The position numbers and the translations under genes were made by a program. Under the pieces are notes generated by a model. The model had not been told where the DNA came from. It searched no databases and saw only the letters and a list, made by a program, of their open reading frames with translations. DNA of 64,000 nucleotides from Saccharina japonica. Its lineage: Eukaryota; Sar; Phaeophyceae; Laminariales; Laminariaceae. The stretch covers positions 376,875-440,874 of the forward strand of contig MEHQ01002043.1 in the NCBI GenBank assembly GCA_008828725.1, given 5' to 3'. This document shows, in pieces, positions 21,413 to 33,987 of this stretch (its first letter is position 1; the number at the start of each line of letters is the position of its first letter).

Positions 21413-22999
21413 TTCTCAAATGGATACCACTAGAGCGCTATCGGATTGTCCTTCGAAGGTGAAAACTAATTAATGACTTGAATTAGTATGAATTAATTAA
21501 AAAAATGGCGTTGTATCGTAGGCTTTGGAGAATGTACGAAACGGGAGCCGGGTGTCGCAGGAAATATAATGATTTCTTCCCGCAGGAAAATACTGTGTTG
21601 ATTTGAAGGGGCTGCGGAAAATTTGGTCCAGTGTGTTATACTGCTTGCCCTGGCGGCAGAGTTGCGGCAATCAATGTAAAAAAATAATATTATGGTGGTA
21701 TGAATACAGCGAAGTGATGTACATGATANGGAGTCACACTACTGGCATTGCAACGTGAGCCTCCGGAAGTACTACAAATAGGCACTTTCCTGAAGAACGT
21801 AGACTAGTTTACACAATGTGGACACAACAGCCTAGCGCTCCATTACGTGCTATAGTAGTAAACTGGTGTCTAGATAAACAGGATGAACACGATAATAATA
21901 GCAGGTATTAGCGTTGCGAGGTAACTACGTAAAGTATTTGTCAACAATGATGTACTCGTATTTTGGTGGGTCAATATATTGATGCACTCATTCCTTGTGT
22001 AGTTTTGCTGCATGGGCGTCATGTTATGAATTGCTCCCGCTGGATCGGGGTCGACAGCAGTAATTATCAGTTGTGAGACGGCATTATTATTCATGATGTC
22101 TTACGCAGAGCCTTTGTCGGGCATTATTCGGTGCATCGTTTGTCGTTCCGAGAGACCTCGCATGCTTGCTCACGTATTATAGAGCATGTCCATACATATT
22201 TAATTGCGAAGGGGACATGGCTACCGTACGAAGTGCAATTAGTTTCCTGTTTTCGACAACAAGACCTAGAGTAAACAAACGAACAAACGAACGGTGTTTT
22301 ACGTCGGGAAGATGTGAGAAGAATCCTACCCGCTGTTTGGGTAACGGTGTGTGTGTCGCCATATTCATACATGCTGTGTGAGTTCAGCCTGGTGCTGTTG
22401 TTTCTAGTGGCTGGTCCCCAGTGTAGTGTGATGTGCTAATGGCGACTACTACCGCAGATAATTTGTTGAGTTATTTGGGCATTGCATTTATTTGCCGTAA
22501 TTTGCTGCGACTTGGATTCGGTGTTATTTATAATGTGGCTGGTGACTGGAGACCACTACAACAATAAGCAGCGAAACTTGTATTCGTGAGAGCTACGTAC
22601 AAGTATGGTAGAAAAGAGACGGTCACACCGCCCGAACTGTCGAATGCAGTTTTGACCAACCGGCGACTTGGGACTGTACGTAGCATTGCTACTTACTTGC
22701 GGTTGGGCATGCTAATGTACGTATTTTTCTGCAAGTTGTATTTACCTGGTATCGCGTTTTTGCGCTGGACACTACAATACAGCAGTGGAGATCACCACTA
22801 CGACTATGGGAGGCAGAACAAGCGTACGATTCGCAAATGTAACATGCACGCAAGACAAAACACGTTGACTGTCGTTTGCGGTCGATCGGGATTATTAGCG
22901 GTATTGCTCGCTTCTTGTGATTGGCCCGATTGAGGATACGATATCTCCCTTGCAATGATTGGTCATATATGGATAGTTACTTGCTAGACGATTGTGGAA
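21413..22999. other. No gene recognised
   Basis: Includes an ambiguous base at 21729. Short frames on both strands without motif or splice partners. Confidence 0.45.
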
Positions 23000-23592
23000 G
23001 GCAGCCCCCACCCCCCTCTCCCCCCATCTGTAACTCTGTTTTGACTTCATCCACCACAACAAGCCTGACGTCTTCATTCACATCTCCCAGCCAAATATCG
23101 CCCACCACCGACTGCCTGCACCTGAAGCGAATGGTACGTCAAGGCGTCGTCGCCTTCAACGTCTTGCAGGGGACCGGCATCGTTGCCATCGAAAACGGCT
23201 ACGGAATCCGTGAAGCGGCCAAGGCACACGGCTCGAAGTGTCAGCGCGGTGATGGTGGAGATTGGTGGAAGTAAGTTAAAGCGTGAGTCCCACACCCCCC
23301 ATTCCCCCCATATGTCACTTTTGTTTTGACTTCCTCCACACAACATAGGCCTTGACGTCGTATCTTTCACCACCTGCGCGACCAGACAAAGATCGCCCAC
23401 GCGCACGACTCGCCTACACCTGGCGAAGGCGATAAGTAGCGTTCCACAAGGCGCCATACGCCTTCAACGTTTTGCAGGGGACCGCATCCCATATTGCCCA
23501 TCGATAAACGCAGCTACGAATTCCGTGGGAAAGCGGACCAAGGCACACGGCTCGAAGTGTCAGCCGGGTGGAGTGGGGGAAGTAATTAAGCC
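23000..23592 (+). repeat. Two tandem ~297-bp units with a short HTH-like frame
   Basis: Units start in C-rich cacccccc.ttccccccat runs near 23008 and 23293. They share gttttgacttc.tccac, cgtcttcaacgt(c)ttgcaggggaccg, and gcacacggctcgaagtgtcag. Unit 1 keeps an open frame over about 115 codons; its last part (RMVRQGVVAFNVLQGTGIVAIENGYGIREAAKAHG) resembles the helix-turn-helix of Psq/transposase N-termini (..A...V..G..IREAAK.(F/Y)G). Unit 2 is shifted by indels and not open. Possibly a duplicated exon of a decayed transposase; the HTH reading is tentative. Confidence 0.6.
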
Positions 23593-25654
23593 GAAGTCGT
23601 GGGTGATTTCTACCACGAACGAAGAGCACGTTGGCGGAAAATTCCAGGACGTACGTAACCGTGCAGCCGCCCCTTTAGCAGAATTAATTAATTAAATGCA
23701 CCTCCATATTCTTCTCCCTCTTTCGCTAAATTAATTAATTATACCCCCCCCTACACACACTTCACATAATTTGGTAAGGATATATAGTAAGTGTGTGTAT
23801 GGGCCAAAACGATTTTTGCGCTCGTCTTGTAGCCGTGCAAGTGGTGCGCGAGTACGCTCAGGGGGACAAACAACAGGACGTACACGCCTGACAAAGGACT
23901 GTATGGCGGCATGTACGCTTCACGGTTTGGCCGTTTGCGGCTCTACCCTCACACACGCACCAAACCAGGTCATACTACTTACGTATACGCATACATTGTT
24001 AGGTTGCGGAGGCGGCATCAGTTTTGTATTATACGAGCGTGGGTAAGCAAAATTCGACGAGAGTTGAGGAGGGAAGAAAGTGCTGACATCTTCTCGCGAC
24101 AAAAATGCAAAGCAAGAACCGTAGCGGGGGAGGAGGGAGAGGAGCCTACTTTGTGACCCCGGATCTGAGTTACGACTAGGGAGGGAGAAAGACGGAAGTG
24201 CGAAGATAATACATGGGATGGACAAAAAAAAAAAAAATAGGTTGAAGCACAAAGTGAATGAAATGCTGGCGGTTTTGGTGCTGGTTTGTCGCCTGGCTTT
24301 TTTTTGCGCACTATTAATTCTGCTGTATACTACACTGTACATAATCCTGAAAACCTGACCCTACTCTCATTCCAAGTGTTTTGTCCCCGCAACGGGAGCG
24401 CAGTCCTCAAAGAGGGGGCGACACCTGCATTACTGCACAATGTATCCCACACTACACACTATTCGTATACTACTGCTGTCATTCCAAGTAACAGCGTGAG
24501 TAGTTTGTCCCCAAAAGCGCGACTGCAGTCCTGAATGGGTCAATCATATATATCACCATAATCAGGGAGTAAGTACAACAACAGTAGGAGGTCGGTTTAA
24601 TGGAGGAAGTATTATTGGTGTACGAGAGGTCCAATTATGCTGGCTTGACGCGGGTATACTAAAATCTTTATCATACCCGTTCCGGTTTAAGATAAATTCG
24701 GGTTTAAGAGAGATGTCAAACAGGCCTGAGACACCCCTCTCTTAAACCGTGACCCCCTCTCTTAAACCGTGACCCCCACTGTATGTGGTCAAAACATGTG
24801 TACCAGGTACCAGGACTAAATTAAATGTGGGCAGGTCCAAAAGCAAGCCTGAGGGGTAATATCCAACAATCAATCAATGCAGAGTGTGCCAACATGCCAA
24901 CATCACAAAAACGGGTCTTCTGTAATCTTAGTCCTTCTTTTTCTGATTGCTGCAACACGAGCAGTTTTTGTTGTCATTGTTGCGTCGAGGAAGAATCACG
25001 GCCTTGCGGATGGTTGGTGCGATTTCATCATCATGATAGAGTTCGCTTAGCCTGCTTCTTTTCTGGTGGTGGTACAGAGTACAGAGTACAGGGAGGATTC
25101 CACACAGAGATCGGCCGGTACACATGAGAAAGTTACATCCAGGCTAAACCTTGAATCTTGCACCTTGAACCTTGAACCACACACAGGAGCCAAGGGAATC
25201 TGCCATTTTGTACGAGTCTATCTGTTGTTTTTATGGTGGTAATGCTCGAACGGTATTCAGCATGTACATAATTAATTACACTATACGGGGTTTCTCCGCC
25301 AACATAACTTCCGCGAAGATCCCACTAAAGCACCGCCGGCGGGCTGCGCCTCGTAAAGAGGTTACCGTCGCGAGAGCCCCCCTCTCCATGCATCCCGCCC
25401 TGCCCTCCCGCCACATAATTGACGTCTCGCTACTACAGTCGCACTACAATACGCAACAGCCACTTATTATTCAATCGGGAGTTAATATTTTAGCATCAAC
25501 TTTTGCATGAAACTACCTGGTGCAATAGTACCGTTTTTATCTACTACAGTAAGGCCCCTGCCTCTGCCTGACCCAAGAAAAGTGCTCCTTAACTGGTACC
25601 GTATCGCGGATTGAACTACGAAACGGTAGTACCTTGGAATACGCGCAGCCTCAT
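23593..25654. other. No gene recognised; short hairpin repeats
   Basis: At 24660-24780 a gggtttaagagag word faces two tandem ccctctcttaaaccgtgacc copies, a small hairpin cluster. Two similar phrases (cattccaagt..tttgtcccc..gcg..gcagtcct) occur at 24369-24417 and 24480-24533, and a related one at 27629. Confidence 0.45.
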
Positions 25655-26107
25655 TACTCATTAGGAGTAGGGGCGGTTCTCCGTCTCGAAAGTGGTTCGT
25701 GGTCAATGGTCAAATGACAAAGGCAAGCAATAAGTATGCCCCCCCTCTCCCTCCCCTCCCTCCCCCGCCTGGAGTCGGTCCAAGGGTCGCAGGCTGAGTC
25801 AGCGAGGAAAAACGGACAGACACGCGTGCATCCACAATCAAGGATCAAGGCAGCCGTCGCCACACTGTTCCGTCGGAACACCCCCACTGAAACTTTCTCG
25901 CGTGTTCACGTATGAGAAAGGGCATCGGCAAGCGCTCTTCCAGTTGGAAGCGGCAGTCGGCTTCCATGGCTTTCCGAATCTGGCAGACGATGGGGGGGGT
26001 CGAGAGAAAGAAGGGGGGGGGGGGCGTACTCATTTGTTGCTTGCCTTAGCCATTTTACCATTGACCACGCATTTCTTTCGAGACGGAGCACCGTTCCTAC
26101 TCCTAAT
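25655..26107. mobile_element. ~450-bp TIR element with ~130-bp arms
   Basis: The left arm (25655-25785) starts attaggagtaggggcggttc and continues ..tccgtctcgaaag.ggt.cgtggtcaatggtcaaa..caa.gcaa.aagta into a C-rich run. The right arm (25985-26107) is its complement, ending ..gttcctactcctaat. The central 200 bp has no recognised coding function. No target duplication is evident. Confidence 0.8.
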
Positions 26108-27792
26108 AGAGACATCTCCAATAGTTGGGCGCTCATTATGTTGTTTCCATATATAACATAGAAATTGATTACCAATCTTATCCCCTTCATGTTTCACCGC
26201 CTGTGGCCACCATCTACCGTATAGAATAGCGATCGTTTTCTCGCTACTGTATAGTGTACCAAACGTCTCCATGTCAAAATCGCCCATTCTCCTCATCTCC
26301 TCCTCTAACACATGCCGTTCCTCCTTATATATTTTACATTTCACATTTCCCCACTATGTGAGTGTTACTCTCGTCCATTGTGGTGGACTCTTCTCCATTT
26401 CGGCTGATTTGGTTGGCTAATTCTTGACGGGAAATCATGGCGCCGGTGGGCTGGCCGTATACCTAAAAAAAAAAATAGATGTACGATTGCTCCGACCTCA
26501 ACATTGTTATGAGAGACAACGCACGTTTAAAAAATATATTTACACACATAAAAGGACGGGAAATTTAAAGGCACAGGCAGGTTCTGTGTGGGCGCTTGAA
26601 TGAGTCGGGGAATGATTCGGTGGCATCGATTATCAAATAATAAACACATTGCAACGCTTCGAGGATATTATGCATACGCGCGGCACCCAGATTTCAGAAG
26701 GCATAACTTGGTAGGTTAACGAGTGGTGTTTTTTCTCTGACTACCAACCGGTATAACGGTATAATTATACGAAATTTAGTTCCTTAGTTCCCTTTTAATT
26801 ACAGTACTACAGTATGTATAGGCCCACGAACAAGCAATAGCCTGAGAAGAACACAGCAGGTGAGGCTCACTTGTTGGGGGGTGCTAAGAAAACTGGATAC
26901 AACAAATGTGACCATCGGCGAGCGCTACACTGCATCCTAGCAGGTACATAAAAGCCTAGTCTATTCTCAAGGTTAAGCAAGGATGATGTTACAATAAGAT
27001 GGCAAGGCTTGCTCAGATAAAGTGTTTTTTTGTTGGCGGGCCCACACTGAATTTGGGTGGAGATGTACCCGTGCGCAGCCGCAGCAGCCCACAAGGGTAA
27101 GCAGGGGTACTGTACTGTAGTGCCGGCCACCGTCTCTTATCAACCGGCGGTGCGCCTTACTGTACCTACAACACGCCTATTACGCGTTCGGACTGCATAC
27201 ACGTTGAGCCGGGTGCTTGCTGGTGGCTCTTGAGGAATATGTTATCAAGAGCGGTGTACGAGTACATACACGAGGAGAGCAGGCGGTAAGCCATATCCAC
27301 ATAAGGCATGGTATGTACCGCCATCTACAGTAGGCCAATTCGAGTTCACACACTTACTACTACAGTAGCTGTTACGTCGTTTTTGGTTCGTGATCAAGTG
27401 AAGCGAAGCATGAACAGCGGCATACAACACAACGTATGTGCCGCCACATCGGTCAGTTAGAATTTGAAAATAAACTGCTGTGCGTGTCCTTTTCGTTCGC
27501 GTTCAAAATGTAGCATGACATGAGCGAAACAAAACGTGGAGCGTCGCAAGTTTCTTCTGGTGTAGCCGCAAGGTAAAATCGCAGCCAGGCTTTTAACCCT
27601 TTGACCACTACAAAAATACCCAACACTAATTCCAAGTACTTTGTCCCGCCCACAAAATGGGTGTAGTGCTTAAGAGGTTCATCGCCGGGGAACGGCAACC
27701 ATGATCGCAGCCAGAATCCCGACACCATTCCGAGGGCTGAACATTGTCGCACGGTCAACTCCCTGAACTTGTACGTACATACGCCCCCCCCC
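26108..27792. other. No gene recognised
   Basis: Short frames only. A minus-strand frame at 26030-26344 is open by chance across the right arm of the TIR element. Confidence 0.4.
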
Positions 27793-28291
27793 CCCGCCGT
27801 CATAGGCCTTCGTTTTTTACCACCCATAAGGTTCGGTATTCCCACTATACGTCCATATTCATCGAATTTCGCCAACTTGCGCTCTCGCACTTGGCAAAGA
27901 AAAACAAAATCGATAGTAAAACAATGGAAGAAGGCTCCAAAACAAAAGGTGAAGTGAAATCACAACCACACATATAGTACAAGAGGTGTATTCGAGAGAA
28001 CTAATCACAGTAATGTACCACTCCTAAAATGTGCTAAATGTGAAGTGAAATCACAACCACTAATATAGTACAAGAGGTGCATTCGAGAGAACTTATTACA
28101 GTAATGCACCACTCCTCCAATGTGCTAAATGTGAAGTGAAATCACAACCACGAATATAGTACAAGAGGTGCATTCGAGATAATTTATCACAGTAATGCAC
28201 TACTCCTAGAATGCGTTGGAACACCCCCAAGCACGGAAAGCCAAGGTATCACAGCGTTCTCTTGCTCAGAAGCTCATGAACTTTCCCCTGT
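27793..28291. repeat. Dispersed ~500-bp repeat, copy B
   Basis: Same structure as copy A at 1935-2439, with three tandem units of exactly 91 bp spacing (starts near 27949, 28040, 28131). Its last 75 bp are in frame with the chromodomain relic that follows. Confidence 0.8.
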
Positions 28292-29100
28292 ATGCACTTG
28301 TCTCCCTTCTCCGATGCAAGCCTTACTGGAACTCCGACGACATTCACTACCTGCCAAAGCACCTCGCAGCCGACCTCACCAAGTACGTGCTCAACTCCTT
28401 CTCCACCAAGTCCCCACCCTTTCACGTCACCCTCGACGACATCTCTCCACCGCCGGAGCGCCTCGAAGTCGATCAGATCTCGGGACATCAACTTGTTCGC
28501 GGCCGGGGAGGTGTTCTCGCCGTCACGTACGAAACACACTGGACCGGACTCCTCAGCCCTTCTTGGGAACACGAAAGGGACCTGCAACACCATCGGCTTC
28601 ACATCCTCCGCTATTGGTCGGGCGCCCCTTCACAGCACCGCCAGATCAAACGCCTCTGCCGTCAGATGCGCATCGGGGCCGCTCATCGCGAACTATCGCG
28701 GTCCCGGCGACCTTTTGCTCGCTCCCTGGTAGAGCCTCGTCCCGCGCATCCTCTGGCTCCGCCGCTTCAGATCTTCGACCCTTTCCGCCGGGGCACACAC
28801 CTCTGGTACAAAGCCCGCAACGGCCTCTGGTAGTTGGTCAAAGTAGCCCCTCGTACCTCGACCGACAACTCCTCAGCCGACTCCTACATCGCCCGCTTCC
28901 TCGAAGACCCGGGCCCGATCAAGATCAAATCCCTCCCATCGCTCTTTCCCACTTCACGGAGCGCTGTCCGGATATTATGGTGTCTTCGGCGTTGTCAGCC
29001 CGGAGGACTGGCCCGCGGTGTCCTACGCAATGCTAATAGACTCCGCGGACCCCCCCCCCCCCGCGATCCGCTTGACCAGTTAACAGCAGCTGGTGGTTAG
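28216..29100 (+). pseudogene. Chromodomain-bearing retroelement C-terminus
   Basis: A single frame spans 28216-29100 with one internal TAG at 28831-28833, where Trp is expected. Residues ~75-130 read LEVDQISGHQLVRGRGGVLAVTYETHW and continue ..GL..PSWE.E.DL...R..ILRYW: the chromodomain pattern (E/V-x-x-I..H-x...G.....Y.V.W.G....SWE). Residues ~195-260 (LWYKARNGLW, then SYIARFLEDPGPIKI) look like a Tudor/SH3-like barrel. Chromodomains at the C-terminus of retroelement integrases steer insertion to marked chromatin. The integrase core is missing upstream. Another TE family with the same tail is possible. Confidence 0.65.
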
Positions 29101-30547
29101 CAGTTGTAGAAGATTGGTTCATTTATGTTTCTTCGGGACTGTAACATTCTTCGCGTCCTCTAGCTTTGATCTGCGCTCGCGATGTGTTTTAGTTCCACCT
29201 TCCATGTGACGATTCGCTTGCCTCACTAAGACCGCAAGACTGCAACTTAAAGTGTTGTTGTACCTTCAGAGCTTACCTTTATTATTGTTTCTACGTTTTT
29301 TTCGGGGCAGTTTTCCTTTCTGTCTCTATCTTTGTTTTGAGTTCTTCTTTTTTCTTCGTTTTTTGGACTAGAACACACAGGACCCCGATACGTTCCTCCA
29401 ATTATATTTTTTCGTGTTGTCTCCCTTTCGGACTCGAGTACACAGGACTGCGTAGGGCACTTCTTTTTTCTCCTTGACCCCCCTTACCTTTGTTTCGGAC
29501 TTACTAGACCTCAGTGTGCCCTTTCCATACTAGGCTGGTATGGACTACTTTGTAGCATACGCAATATCAAGTCTTTGTCGGATTTTTCCTAGCGTCTTTA
29601 CTTATTCTACTTCGATCCAGTTTCGCGCTTTGTTTCGCCTTTATTTCTCTTCAATACGGTCCCCGGTTTCAGACACATAGTATAAGCCGTTGTAGGCTAT
29701 CCGTGTCTTACTTTTTAGTTTCCTTCCGGTTTAAAGCCTCCTTTGGACGCACCGACAATATGTACGCCCTTTGACGGCTTAACCCAGTGCGCCCCCATTC
29801 TTCGACTCCTACGAATGTGCCATATTTGCTTGGATTCTCTTGTTTTTCTAGTTGTAGCTCCTATTTGCGTTTTGTTTTTTCTGGCATCAGTACACAGTGC
29901 ACGCCCCCCAGCGTCCCCTTGGCAATACGTCACAGGGTTTAACTCTTACCATAGGCGTATTTGCCTCATTTACGAGGTGTGGGTTGGTCTATAGTCTGAT
30001 TAGTCCGTTGTTGTTTTGAATAGCTGTATCTTCGACACCTTTTTCGGTTACCTGATGTCTTACGTAGCCATCTCTAATCCGTCGTATGATCTGCATCTAC
30101 GACTATTCAGGGTGGAATAATGTTATGGAGTGATAGCTGCATGATATTTGTACCATGTGTTATAATAGACCAACGGCATATCTAAACGGATATATACGAT
30201 CAAGGATGCAACGTCATCAACTCCCGAAACGCGTTATCAGGCGCCGGTAGTAACGGTCTGCGCCTCTCACATCTGCAGTCGATCATCAGGACCGGCATGG
30301 GTCGCGAGAAGCTTGGAGCTGGCATTAAGATTTTCTGGAGGCGGATCTTCGACGACCCCGGTGCATCCCGCCGGGATTCTGGCAGCTCTTCTTGCAGTCC
30401 AACCTCACTGTCTTGAGGGGAAAATGCCGCCCCGTATGTGTAGGTATGACATAGAGACGCCTTTTCGCAGCCGGGACTATGCGGTAGTCGCGGCCACGGC
30501 CGGAAGAGCTCAATCGTGAGGCAAGGTAGTTTAGGGTCAGGGTTCGA
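29101..30547. other. T-rich, gene-free
   Basis: Pyrimidine-rich, with gttttt and cttcttttt runs and no domain. It may be the 3' UTR of the chromodomain element and/or the decayed 5' part of the RT element that follows (faint RT-like residues from about 30240). Confidence 0.4.
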
Positions 30548-32206
30548 GGGGGGGTGGAGCAGGTAGGTCTACGCGCCCGGGTGCATCATGAGGAAAAAAT
30601 CTGGCTCATCCTATCCAACTGTTCCAACGCCTGCAACATTGTAAAGAGGGCTTCAGTGCTTGCCGAGGCGGCCACTTGCGTGCTGGCACCTACGCCGTTC
30701 ATAGCAAAAAGCTACGACGTGAGGCCCGCCCCGGTATTCTTCCAAATTGATTCGGGGGAGTGGCGAAATATCGAATGTTCTAGCGGAGTGCAGCAAAGGG
30801 ACGCCATGGGCCCGGCGTTGTGCTGCATGCCGCTGCTGCTAGTGCTGAAGCAGATCCGCGAGGAATTCGAACCCTGGGGTGTTGAAGCCTTTGCCTACCT
30901 CGATAACATCAGCATCGGTATGTCAGAGATCATACCGAACACTGTGGGGGTTGTGCCCCTTCTCCAGCACGAGCTGTTAGAAATACTTCAAGGTATTGCA
31001 ATAAACCCCAGCAAAACGGTTGCCTCGCCTCCATCTACGCCGGAAGGGATCGCACTCCTGGGAGCATCGGTGTTCGCATTGCGGAAGGGGGGGGGGGGGG
31101 GGTGGTTGGATTCGGGATAGGCCGTGGGGTTTTGCCCATTGGGGAGGGGGGGGGGGGGGTGTACTCGATATTCGTGCATGGCCGTAGGCTTATGACCATT
31201 GCGGAAGGGGTTGGGGTAGAGTTGGTTGGCGTGTCCATAGGCAACGATGCTTTTGCGGTGAATAGCGCCTTGGAGATAGCCCGAGACGGGGGATTAGAGC
31301 AACTCGCGCGCATCTTTCCGCCTATGCCGGACAAACAGTCGGCGAACCTCACCGCCAACAGCTCAATAGTGCAGCGTACCTCTTACATTGCGTGGTTAAT
31401 GGACCCGGAGCTGCCACTACCTGCGTGTCAGTGGGCAGACATCAGTGCAATGTGGATGCTCGAGCGCCTTCTCGAGCTTCCAGGGACAGCGGATGAATCG
31501 TCGTTCTTTGAGGATGGATGGTCGGCGAACCGGTTGACGCTACAACCCCATCAGAAAGTACAGGCGAGCCCCTCCACGGGGGCCGGGGGTGGACTGTCGT
31601 GGGCTGAATCAAGGAGAGTGTCAGCATCCATCGAGAGCTTTATGGCGACGGTGCCAGAGGTCCTTGCTGACCTCTCCGGTCCACTGGGGGAGAAATTCCG
31701 GAGGGCGCTGCCCAATTCGGATCTCGTTAGCCGCATAAGGAGTACGTAGCGTCAGGGACTTTCGCGACATCCATGGGGTATCGGAAGAGACGATGGCGAG
31801 CGTGGTCCTGGAAAGCTGGCGGAACAGGGTGTTCCGCACGCACGAGGAAGGAGCTTCAGGGAAGTTTGGTGTGGAGGTGTTGCCGGCACATGACGGCGGA
31901 ACGATCAGCTCCCACAAGGTGCAGCACAAGCTGGGGCAGCAGGTGGACCGGGTACGGCACCAACTGTACGTTGCTTCTCTGGACCAGCTCCCCGAGGAAG
32001 CCGGCCCGTCGGGTTCGAACGACCTGTTCGGGGAAATCGAGACCAGAGATCTGGCCAAGGCCCGGCAACGGAGTCTATCGGGACCAGGCGCTGGCGCCTG
32101 TTTGACGCCGGGACCTGTGGACCCGGCACGAATCATACCAGTTTCGGAGTTGGAGTTCGTGACTTTGCGCAGGTATCTACGCATAGAATCCTTAGTTCGT
32201 GTCTAA
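30548..32206 (+). pseudogene. LINE-like reverse transcriptase relic with altered active site
   Basis: The first frame (30554-31120) contains VGLRARVHHEE.., LSNCSNACNIVKR, SSGVQQRDAMGPAL (RT motif 4/B region, usually GVQQGD(P)xGP) and FAYLDNISIGM at 30890-30922, where the catalytic YxDD should be. It continues after a frame break in 31102-31749 (ELVGVSIGNDAF, PDKQSANL, MLERLLELPG) and, after another shift, in 31793-32206 (..VVLESWRNRVF, PVDPARIIPVSE). Two G-runs (31086-31102, 31147-31160) sit inside a local duplication that interrupts the frame. The 3' part of the ORF is missing. The domain order matches the LINE-like RT family common in oomycetes and brown algae. Non-functional. Confidence 0.75.
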
Positions 32207-33703
32207 GGATTTAGTCGTGCTTAATTGTATCCATACGTAAGACCTCCGGGTAACGGGTATCCGAAAACGCTACGCAAAGTATTAGCATTCGCTCTATAGC
32301 CGATAGATGTCGGTCGAGTAGAGGTGGCGCGGATCGCTGTTAGGTTGATCCGGAATGATGCTGCATTGGTCAGACGTATGACCGACCAGGCTCGCACAAA
32401 GATGTGCTAGTAGATAGGTTTAACAGGCGCTCTTGGGCCCACACATAGACATACACATCGCGAATACGCGAGTATCGTGAGAGAGAGACACGGGAGAAAA
32501 GCCATCGAGGATCATCCAGAGGTATCCGAATGCCAGATGTTCGGCCCATCCAAAATGTAACGTCAAACATAAACAGACCATACGGTACAAGTTACGCCGC
32601 TCGATACATGCATCGATTGAATAACAACACTGAGAAGGCCGTTGCTACTGACCATCAATACATAGCTCACGGAGTACCCATTTTTAACACGCCTCCTCGA
32701 TGGAAGTAGTATGGCTAGCAAATTGCTTGTCCGTTGACTACTGTAGCTGAATACGATGTCTTCAAAAACGGGTCACCGCAAAACAAACGTGTGCAACCTG
32801 CAATACAAACAAATAACAGGTCTACCTACGTTAAGGTCTACGCAACAAATCAAAATTACAGACAAATGTTCACGTCTCGTTTTACGATCCAATACCGATC
32901 TACGATGCCATGTCTAATCCTGACGTGATTCAAACAACAAATATTCTTGAAATAACTTGAAAATAGCAGACCATACGAACAAGCAATCGTGTGGAAATCG
33001 CGTGCAATGCGCGTATACTACTGCATTAGACGTTGCACCATGCGCTCAAACTCAAAAAAAAAAAAACAACAAGACCTCGTATAGTAATGAAGGTTATATC
33101 ATAATACGAGAGAGTACACAATGACACGAAAACATTGATACGCAAACAAAACCAAACAAATTGAGTTCAATACTCAAGAGATAGTCACAATACTCAAGAG
33201 ATTATCAAGTCCATTTATGTTCGTGGATCTGGTGATGATGTAGTTAAATGTTGATCCTGATCTTGATATGGTAGTATCGTAGATATGTGAATATGTCGAT
33301 CTTGGGATAATTAAGTAGATATGTGACGCATTCTACGATAGAGGTGCACCGTGCTTTTTTTTAGCTCCTCATTGGAAGGGCTCCATACCTCACCTAAATG
33401 TTTGTTTTTGAGGCAAATAGAAGTGCTACCCGATTATACAATCCCATGACCGGAGCATAATATAGAAAGTATTGCAACACAATAGAATGATAATAATGAT
33501 CAATGTCCGACGATTTTGGGTTAAGGAGCCCGATCCTTCAGAAACCGTTTCAGCCAAAAAGTGCCACCTCTATCCTAGCAGGCGTCATGTGAAAATGTCG
33601 ATCTTGATGTGAATATTATTAAGTAGATATGCAAAGATGTCGATCTTGACGTGATAATTAAGTAGATATGCAAAGATGTCAAGAATAGGAATAACGCGCC
33701 CCC
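32207..33703. other. Copia LTR-like flank and a small copia RT fragment
   Basis: 32603-32695 is about 85 % identical by eye to 38484-38575 (the copia RT part ..VSYVSMVSSNG..SVVIQSM, minus strand), so it is a stray second fragment of the same family. 33290-33690 has three copies of an agatgtcgatcttga.gtgat word followed by attaagtagatatg (periods ~48 bp) and follows the copia stop codon on the minus strand, as a 3' LTR would. LTR borders were not determined. Confidence 0.5.
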
Positions 33704-33987
33704 TCAGACCGCAAAGTCCTTGATGAGACCAACCAGGTGTTTGATCGTGCAGCGGGAGAGGCATTATGTTGCTATATCGGCCACCTGGTTGTGGGTTGGA
33801 ATATGGTGGAGAGTGATCTTACTGTCCCAAACCCATTTCTCCAAGAAGAAAAATCTGAGTGCGATATGCTTGGTCCTCGCACTGTAAGTGGAGTTGCCGT
33901 CAACATGACGTGCGCCAGTGTTGTCTCTGAAGAGTGGAACGCTGTTGACTTCCTTCTCGAACCCTAGCTCCGATAACATATTGATAC
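33704..33987 (-). pseudogene. Copia pol, RNase H C-terminal end
   Basis: Minus strand reads INMLSELGFEKE, then VPLFRDNTGARHV, NSTYSARTKHIALRFFFL, ITLHHIPTHNQVADIATK-like and ..LVGLIKDFAV before a TGA at 33704-33706. This is the signature end of Ty1/copia RNase H (the (D/R)N.GA.....N...S.RTKHI...HF.....I....V.T..Q.AD..TK pattern). A TAA replaces the expected Lys codon in the TK motif. The missing N-terminal part of the same gene lies 3.8 kb to the right (37757-38639), with two inserted elements in between. Confidence 0.85.
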
